Source of the DNA: Corylus avellana
Taxonomy: Eukaryota; Streptophyta; Magnoliopsida; Fagales; Betulaceae
Length of the DNA: 64,000 nucleotides
Direction: 5' to 3'
Assembly (NCBI RefSeq): GCF_901000735.1
Contig: NC_081550.1
Coordinates: forward strand, 8,459,350 to 8,523,349
This document shows, in pieces, positions 56,503 to 64,000 of this stretch. Positions within the stretch are counted from its first letter, which is position 1. Each line of letters begins with the position of its first letter. Below the pieces are notes generated by a model. That model made no database searches and had not been told where the DNA came from. It saw only the letters and a program-made list of their open reading frames with translations. The position numbers and the translations under genes were made by a program.

Positions 56503-59500
56503 ATGTCGGACGACATGCTAATTCATTTCTCGTCCAACTCCTCTAACCAGTCGGACCAGTCCCTGCCCACCAAGATTGCCAAGCTCGAGGCCCGCATGGT
56601 CAGCAAGGCCTCCTCGGCCCCGCCGGCTCAACAGCAGCAGCAACAGCCGCCACCACCGCCGCCACAGCAGCAGCAGCCAGCTTGGGCCTCTGTCTCTTCG
56701 GGGGCGGCTGCCAAGTTTGGAGGAACCGAGGAGTTGGCCGAGCCTTCCAGTTCGAGTGACTCCGACTACGATGTAAGACTCTTCAAGTCCAGTTCTATTG
56801 TAATGTGTGTACTGTTGGTATTCTTTTTAGACTGATAATTGAGTAAATAGATTGAATTGTGGATTGCTTAATCAGAATTTGTATCAATGGGAATGTTAAA
56901 CATACACATTTTATGATTCTGACGTTGGACAATTAGGCATTGACATTGCAGGATTTACTACAGATGCTATACGTATATGATAACGTGGCATACATTTCTT
57001 CATTTTCCTATGACATTTCCATAATTTGGTTGATTCTGATTGATATTTTGCATTCACAGTGATGGGTGTATTGAGAAACAATCTATTTTCTTTCCAGTGA
57101 CTATTTCTCCTAACAAGTTGGATCTAGGGCACTGTTTATGTCGTAATGTATGTGTGTGGATGTTGTACCAATGCATATAAAGATATAATTTGAGCTGATA
57201 GATTGAATGGCTCTTGAGTTGGAGTTTAGGTGCTGTAGGATGCATAAATTGCACAGTTGACCTGTTTGATGGCTGCCTCGAGAGCTTTGTCCTGGTAATT
57301 TTCTAGTAAGTGTGGGATGGAGGGCTCCGCATGACCTAGGATTAGTTGAGTGCTAAAAGAGCCCCAAAAACTTCATCTACAAAAAGAAGGAAAAAAAAAG
57401 GAAAAAATATAGGGGAAATAGAATTACCGAATAAGGGGGTTACAGAAGAGGACAATTATAGGTAACATTGATTCTTTTAAATGTTTCAAGTATAAATGAA
57501 ACATTTATGCTTAGATATTTGCATGTTTTTTGCTTATATCATGGACAACCATCTTGGTAAAACTTTGAAGAGACAAATTTTGCATGAGGATTCGAGATAT
57601 ATCATGCTCGTTAACATACCTTTTTTGATAAGTAATCAAGATATCATTAAAAGCGTAAGACACCCCCAAGTACACTGGGAGTATACAAGAAACGTCACCT
57701 AACTAGGAGGAGCAAAAAGAACAAGAAACCTTAGATTATTAAATATGCTGCATGAGATTAAGTTTAATTAATGGTGACAATGATAAATTGATTATGAAAT
57801 TACTGTCATGATTTCTTGACATCATGTGCATGACCACTTGCATATATGGAAATTTTAATGTTGGTTCCTATACATTGTCAGGAATATGCCTATGTATGAC
57901 CTGAAGCAAACATGTTCTCTCGCAGTTAAGAAGCTTTGATAATTAATTTTTTAAGTTGTACGTGGTTTCTTGGCAAAAACTTCAGAGTGTTAGCCACATT
58001 ATTGTATCTTGTGACGTGGTTTGCCATACATAGATATACAAACATACATTCATATGCATCTACATGCACATGTGTATACTATTTTCAGTTTCTCTGACTT
58101 AGATAGCATTGTCCTATGCCAGAATGGAGGAGGGTTTCTAATACAAGCCAACCCACAGAAGCGCCAGAAACTTCAAGAAGATGACAACTCGACTGTTTTT
58201 GAACGTGTTGAGGTATGTTCTTGTTTGATGAGTTAACATGGTTGGAAATTTGGGATAGTTGACTCTGGATTACTGACTTAATTGCCTTTCTTTGGGTTAT
58301 AAACTATGGGCTATACACGTTGTTGTCCGTGTACAACACACGCATATATAGTGTACATTAAAATCCAGGTCTTAATGATATTTGTGTGCCAAATCCCCTT
58401 TGTTGGTGGTTTTATTAACATTGGCATAACTCATGGTGTTTAAGTATTTCCTTATGAATTTTTATTGCAATTTCTTTTTCTATTCTCTTTCAAGAAAATG
58501 AATTGCCTACTAATGGTTGGGTATAAAGAGAAAACCTTTCAATCAGTCGCTGATGGATTGCAAATGGCTGTTGAAACCAGGGATAACAAGGCCACTTACG
58601 GAGATAAACATGTTATAATTATGATGTCAGAGAATATGGTACTGACAATGATAGGATTTAGACATAACGGTGTGCACAATACTTGTTTTCTTATGGAAGT
58701 TGCATAATCCTGTGAATATCAAATTATGGCTGATTCTATGCCATCCATAATGATGGATGTGTGTGGTGCGTGCTCATGTGTTCTCTTCATATTGATGTGT
58801 TAAGAATACCACTTCCAAAATTGAAATAATATAGATACCCTAACTTCTATCAAAAATTACACCTGAAGTCTTTTTAGAATCTTGATCAAGTAATTAAAAT
58901 AGTTTGAAACCTGAATTGTTTGCTAATCTTTATCTTCCTCCCAGCCGAAAGAATGAATGAAAACTTTACTCAATTAATCTGTGTCTGGAAAGTGTTTTTA
59001 TTCTAAATCTTAATTTCATGATCCAGAATATGTGCTCGTCAAGCAAACTAAACACTGAGAATTTGTCTTTGTAAATGGTAACTTGACTTTGAGTGGTGAT
59101 CTAAAAAATTCTCTAGTTTCTAGTTGTTTCTCTCTGAAAATATTTTTGCAGAAGTTGCATACGTGGATAAAGATCTGAATCCCAAGGGGTTACGTTGAGG
59201 TTCATAGACGGTCTGATCCCTTACTTGATCAGACCGCTCCTGGTGTTCGAACTAGTCATTAATGGTTGGCTTCATTGGTACCCTTCAGTATGTGTTGCAA
59301 ACCTAAACGACCAATATGGATCCCCTCAACCCCTTCTTTCATTACTCAGTATTTCCTCTGACGTTCAGGCACCTTAGGGAGCATGAATCCTACAGGGGGC
59401 TGCAAGTGCCTTTTGATTAGTTGGGTGCTAAAAGGAAAATGTCTTAGTTATACATGCAAGATTTTTGCGTAGAGGTTTACATGTTTGTTGCTTCCATCTT

Positions 59501-62500
59501 GAAAAACTGTGTTGCTAAAAGTTCAAAAAGGGAAAAAAAAAGAAAAAAAAAGGCATTGCATGAACATTGTTGACATATCATGCTTGATAAAAATCTGGAA
59601 TGGAGATCCTTGTTCTTTTCTCTTCTTCTAGTTAGGTAGTGCTCTTGTATATTCCCTGTGTACTAGGATTGCGCCTTTCTACGCTTTTGATATATAAACA
59701 TTACTTATAAAAAAAAAATAAAAAAATCTGGAATCGAGATCTAAGTTTTGAATTTTCAATAATATTGGATAAGCAATGGATTTTAATATAATTAATGGTG
59801 ATAGAGATCAAATTTATTGTGGGATTACCATAATGATTCTTGACTTTATGTGCATGATCATTTGCATTTATTGGAATTCTAGCTATTGTGATGGTTTCCA
59901 TTCTTGGTTAGAATTTTCCCTCATATGAACTGTGCAGATGTGCATGTCTTGCATTTTAAGAAGCTTTACTAATTACTTACCCTTTAAGTTAGAATTCATA
60001 TGTATTTTCTTGGCAATAACTGCTGCAATGTTATCCATTTTGTTGGTGTTGTCACTTTTTGTTGCCAATGAGCTGAAGCTCAAATGACACTTTCTTCCAC
60101 CATAAAAACTGGCAGAGAGTGAGATTATGGGTTCAAAATCCATTGGATGCTGCATGTGTTAAAAGAGTGTTTGTCACATTTAGTCTATTGAAAGATACTG
60201 TTTCTGTTAAATACTATAATTTATGACCCAGTTCACCGTACATTCATGTACATATACTTGGGTTGCGTCCCTTTGCTCTTTTTTATGAGAATGAATTACT
60301 TATATATATATAAAAAAATCACATGCATATACCTGCATATATACATATGCACACATGTATATGTGAATGTTGTTTTCAGTTTTCTAACTTTGCCAAACTT
60401 GTCCTGCCAGAATGGAGGGGAGTTTCTAATACAAGCCAATGCTCAAAAGGGCCAGAAACTTCTAGAAGATGATAACTCGACTGCATTTGAGCATGTTGAG
60501 GTAGGTTCTTTGATGAATTAATATGGTGGGAACTTCATGATAGCTGATTTTTCCCCTTTTTTGTCTGTTGAATACTGTGACTTACTGCCTGTAGTTGCTT
60601 GTCTTTTGGCCTCTCTCTCAACTGTATTTGGGCATGTTGAGGTAGGTTCTTTGAGGAATTTTAAAGGGTGGGAACTTTGTGATAGCTGATTTTTTCTCCT
60701 TTTTTTGTCTGTTGAATACTGTGACTTACTGCCTGAAGTTGCTTGTCTCTTGGCCTCTCTCTCTCTCTCTCTCCCTCTCTCTGTACACACACACACATGC
60801 ATGCATTATAATACATATGCATATTATAATCCTCTCCTTAAATATTGTTTTTCTTTTTTAGTACGTTTGAGGTATTGTTGAATCTTGTGTTCTGCTGGTG
60901 TTTTTCTTGGGACTTCCTTAACTCATTGTTTTTAATTGCCTCCTTGTGCATTTATATTGCGATTTCCCTTTGCATTTTATTTCAATAAAATGGATTGCAT
61001 ACTAATAAAAATAAAATAAAATAAATGGATTGCATACTAATTGGTGGGGTAAAAACACTTTCAGGCAGTGGCTGATGGGCGGCAAATGGTTGTTGAAACC
61101 ATGGAATCTAAGGTCATTTCTGAAGTAAGTAGGAAAAAACCAGGTCGTGGAAGGGGGCACTCTGTTTCAGGTCGGGGGCGCAATGCTAGAATTAATGATC
61201 AGATAAGATCACAAAATTCTTCGACTGTTTCACCTTCAAATGGCCAGTTTGAGAACTCATATCTTAAGGTATGCTGATTTGTATGAACTGTTTCTATGTC
61301 ATTCTTTATTTCTTTATTGTGACTTTTAATCATCCTCTTCTTCATTATGTGATAATCAATGCCATTATCTCGGTTATTTATTTATTAAATTGTAAGAACA
61401 GATTTTCGTTATGATTATTCTAATAGAAGGATGGTTAATGGAATATCACCCATGCATCTCCATAACACGCGCAACAGATTTTTTTTTTTTTTTTAGGGGT
61501 TAAGAATAAAATAAGATATGTGACATGCATAATGCGTTGCATAACGTGTATAAGTTATGTATAGCAAAATTGGGTAAGTTGAGGGGCCTTTTCTAATTAG
61601 GTCTTATAGTAAATATGGCCTAATTTCTTTTTATGTTTCTAGTGAGGTGTTTCCGCTTGTATACTTCCAGTGCACGTAGGGGCGCCTTACGTTTTTAATA
61701 AAACTTGATCATTACTTATAAAAAAAAAGTAAATATGGCCTAATGTGTGCATTTAATAGATTTCTATTTCTTTTGTGATTTGGTAACAGATATGTATATT
61801 AGGTAAGGGTTTATTATTGTTGGATTAGTGAAAGTTGGCATTGCAGTTGTATTTGTTGTGTTGTGCATGTCATGCGTCATTTTTGGAATGGTGAATGAGG
61901 TTCTTTATTATGTATTGTGATGGCTTTATAAAATAATTTGCAAAAGTGTACCAAAAGGTACTATATAAATGACATTTATGACAATTATAATATATTTCCA
62001 TAATGCTTAAAAATTTAAATCACAAATACAGTGCTATCGTAGAGAACATACCTGTACCATATCCATACTAATCTCTATGGATTTAGGTCTACTAGGTGTC
62101 GCTGTTTTACATCAATTTACGTAGTTTCTTCATGAATGATCATCTTGTTGATGTTTTGCTTCAAAGTAGGGAAGACTTTCTCAAGATATGACATATGGTT
62201 GAGTGCAATAACTGTGATGTAGAAGTGGATTTTAAGATTTGAGTGAACACTATGACAATAGATATTTTTCATGAGAAGACTTTGATTATGAATTTACCTA
62301 TTAAAAAGTTTATTGGTGTTGCTGAAATTTGCAATTTTTTGTTCAACCATATGCAATAATTTATTGCCTTAAAGTTTATCTGAAATTAGATGTTTGTTGT
62401 CAGATAGGTCAAAAACAGTAGGATATGTAATGTTAATATGGATGATGAAGATAACTGGATTTGATGTTACACTCGGAAAAACTCTTAGGTTGGTTGAAAA

Positions 62501-63520
62501 AGCTCAGGGAAGTTTTTCCACATGTCTCCTCTTAGGTAGGATAATAAGAAAGTCTTTCCTGATCTTTCACACCGTGGGAAGTTTTTCTAGAGCTCTCCTC
62601 TTGGGTCTGTGGATAACAAAAAAAAGGGTGACATAGAGGGCGGGGGGTTAGGTACTGAAAAATACCAAAAGTGCCAGAGTCAGTGTTTGCTAGATGTCTT
62701 TATGATCGTTTTGGAACCTTGATATGTGCAAGGAGATGAGGAGTGTTTATATGCTTATCTAAAAAGGACATGGAGAAAGTGCCAGATGTTGCTTGTAATA
62801 TGGAAGGTTCTTATGTTAAGGAATGATTGGTAAAAGTAAGACTTATTTATGGCTGTTTGTTAAGCTCTTTCTCCGCTTGTTGCAGGATAGCAGGCCCAAA
62901 GAGCAGTTTCGGAATGATAGTCGCTCTCCATTAGAGGTATAGTTTTGGTGTACTTTTTTTTCATTGTTTTAGACAAATATAGTAAGAAAATATTCTGCTT
63001 CTGTATAGCCAAACATCATAAGATAAGCACAAGATTAGAAAAATTTCTATGCATACTACTTTTTCAAGTATATTTGAATCAAAGGGTTCTTGTTTATAAG
63101 TACTTTTCAGAGGCTAAACAAGTTTTTGATATCTCACCCATCCTAGTATTTTTTTCATTCAAATTAAATTAGGAGGAGGTTGCATCTTTACGGGCAAAAG
63201 TTGCAGCACTAGAGGAGGACTTGCGAAAATCACGTCAAGAGGCCTCTGATTATCAAAATCTTTGTCGCCAGTTAGAAAAGGTAATTGAATTGATGCCAAT
63301 AGTTGTTAAAACTATTTAATACATGTTCCGGAGCAATACGGTTTATATTTTAATCTGGTGCCAATTCTTTTACCTTTTCTTTTTCGCAGAATTGCTTTGT
63401 TCATTCGTGAGACTATGATAGAGCTCCTTCATTTTTTTTTATTAAGTTTCTTTTTTCCGTTGTGATTTCTGGCAGGAACTGAAGGACCTCAAAGACTATG
63501 AACAACAAATGAAGCCTAAG
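56503..63520 (+). CDS. TSL: TOUSLED-like Ser/Thr kinase, N-terminal exons
   Basis: A nuclear kinase acting in chromatin assembly, flower development and gene silencing in Arabidopsis. Exons 56503-56772, 58123-58212 (2a), 60411-60500 (2b), 61065-61268, 62886-62936, 63173-63280 and 63476-63520, all GT-AG and phase 0. Recognised by MSDDMLIHFSSNSSNQSDQS, KIAKLEARM, FLIQANAQK, the basic GRGRGHSVSGRGR (nuclear localisation type) and the coiled coil SLRAKVAALEEDLRKSRQEA then CRQLEKELKDLKDYEQQ. Exon 1 adds a Gln/Pro run near residues 45-58. The kinase domain lies right of the window. Exon 2 exists in two copies; with both, the visible protein is 286 residues. Which copies are spliced in is unknown. 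Confidence 0.93.
57621..57725 (-). mobile_element. LINE 3'-end fragment, about 105 bp
   Basis: On the minus strand TTGTTCTTTTTGCTCCTCC, then TCTTGTATACTCCCAGTGTA and GATTACTTATCAAAAAA. It lies in the first intron of the TOUSLED-like gene. No clean target-site duplication was found. Confidence 0.8.
58544..58600 (+). pseudogene. Dead duplicate of TOUSLED-like exon 3
   Basis: GTCGCTGATGGATTGCAAAT and GGCTGTTGAAACC match the start of exon 3 at 61065 (VADGRQMVVET). The acceptor CTTTCAG of the working copy is CTTTCAAT here. The next available AG would shift the frame to an early stop. Similarity fades after about 55 bases. Confidence 0.7.
59609..59721 (+). mobile_element. LINE 3'-end fragment with 20-bp TSD
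   Basis: CTTGTTCTTTTCTCTTCTTC, then CTTGTATATTCCCTGTGTAC, GATTGCGCC and CATTACTTATAAAAA. Flanked by AAAAATCTGGAATGGAGATC (59589-59608) and the same with one change (59722-59741). Confidence 0.9.
60240..60312 (+). mobile_element. Possible decayed LINE 3'-end fragment
   Basis: TACATATACTTGGGTTGCGT, CCCTTTGCTCTTTTT and GAATTACTTATATATAT resemble the family tail. No target-site duplication was found. Confidence 0.5.
60478..60765. repeat. 141-bp tandem duplication across the exon 2b donor
   Basis: GCATGTTGAGGTAGGTTCTT at 60491 recurs at 60632, and the following 110 or so bases, through GCCTCTCTCTC, repeat as well. The second unit carries the last exon bases and the GTAGGT donor again. Confidence 0.9.
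60755..60785. repeat. (CT)n microsatellite
   Basis: A run of CT units with one interruption, followed by a short (CA)n. Confidence 0.9.
61625..61727 (+). mobile_element. LINE 3'-end fragment with 17-bp TSD
   Basis: TTCTTTTTATGTTTCTAGTG, then CTTGTATACTTCCAGTGCAC and GATCATTACTTATAAAAAA. Flanked by perfect AGTAAATATGGCCTAAT (61608-61624 and 61728-61744). Confidence 0.93.
61745..62885 (+). other. Intron of the TOUSLED-like gene
   Basis: Unremarkable intron between the 68-codon exon 3 and the 17-codon exon 4. A short repeat of GAAGTTTTTCCACATGTCTC and GGAAGTTTTTCTAGAGCTCT, about 67 bases apart, occurs near 62509 and 62577. No exon seen. Confidence 0.55.
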
Positions 63521-63576
63521 GTGTGCTTCTTTAAGGACCTTGATTACCAACCGTTTCTGACTTCTGATTCTATAAT

Positions 63577-64000
63577 GATTTTTTTCTTATTTTTTATGGC
63601 CTCTCTCAATTCTTTATGGTATTTCTCATATCGATGTACAATATGGTTCATTATATTTACGATAGTAATTAAAAGATGTGCAAAAGAGACTACATGAAGA
63701 GTTTAGTGATCACAAACTATCACTAGACTCTACAGATAAGTCCCGTACTGAATGAGGTGTGAGGTACCCCAGCAGTTGCACAAGGAAACTGAATAGACAC
63801 AATACAAACAATATGCATATGCTTGTTCTATATGATTTTTTTCTTATTTTATGGCCTCTCTCAATTCTTTATGGTATTTCACATATCGATGTACAATATG
63901 GTTCATTATATTTACGAGAGTAATTAAAAGATGTGCAAAAGAGACTACATGAAGAGTGTAGTGATCACAAACTATCACTAGACTCTACAGATAAGTCCCG
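63577..64000. repeat. 255-bp tandem duplication, cut by window end
   Basis: GATTTTTTTCTTATTTT, ATGGCCTCTCTCAATTC and the following sequence through GATAAGTCCCG occur at 63577-63740 and again from 63834 to the last base, at an offset of about 255 and nearly identical. It lies in an intron of the TOUSLED-like gene. Confidence 0.93.

Larger units (their letters stand above)
57230..58640. repeat. Intragenic duplication in the TOUSLED-like gene, copy 1
   Basis: Diverged match to 59370-61120: GATTAGTTGAGTGCTAAAAG against GATTAGTTGGGTGCTAAAAG, similar flanks of exon 2 and of exon 3, and the same order of AAGAAGCTTTGATAATTA-type strings. It contains exon 2a and a dead exon 3 copy. It was later interrupted by a LINE 3' fragment. 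Confidence 0.8.
59370..61120. repeat. Intragenic duplication in the TOUSLED-like gene, copy 2
   Basis: Partner of 57230-58640. Carries exon 2b and the working exon 3. Longer because of LINE 3'-end insertions and a 141-bp tandem duplication. Confidence 0.8.

Overview
The window is nuclear DNA of a flowering plant, most likely a woody eudicot. Three plant housekeeping genes with spliced, phase-consistent exons can be read: a UBP12/UBP13-type ubiquitin protease, a seven-knuckle CCHC zinc protein and the start of a TOUSLED-type kinase. They sit in AT-rich introns and intergenic DNA filled with L1-type LINEs, MITEs and tRNA-derived SINEs. Runs of exactly 20 or 100 N show that this is a draft assembly.

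Layout. 1-24165: 5' part of the UBP12-like gene on the minus strand. Eight exons (373 codons) are in the window, and the gene runs off the left edge. Two introns are greatly enlarged by LINEs of one L1-like family: a minus-strand copy at 1-5050, a nested pair at 5847-12361, two plus-strand copies at 14030-16640 and 16835-20365, and a nested minus-strand composite at 21179-22040. 24200-31300: intergenic DNA with an unrecognised 1.2-kb poly(A) retroposon, a 1.5-kb hAT-like element with TAACCGC arrays, a truncated BED-finger ORF and a Harbinger-like MITE. 31300-35205: a seven-exon CCHC zinc-knuckle gene, plus strand. 35206-46200: non-coding, with more mobile DNA and two paralogous loci, each with a TATA box followed by a short conserved hairpin; these are candidate MIRNA or structured-RNA genes. 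44286-55570: overlapping, diverged copies of one segment separated by N gaps, probably unmerged contigs or haplotypes. The segment carries a four-exon coding unit that I could not identify but whose splice phases agree in both copies. 56503-63520: first exons of a TOUSLED-like kinase, plus strand, running off the right edge, with an internal duplication that gives two copies of a 90-nt in-frame exon.

The LINE machinery appears to have shaped much of the window. Full-length decayed copies, 3'-end fragments of about 100 bp, internally deleted derivatives and two insertions of only 14 and 19 nt all share the family's CTTATCAAAA 3' end, and most are bounded by target-site duplications. The host genes look intact where visible, but their introns are being remodelled.
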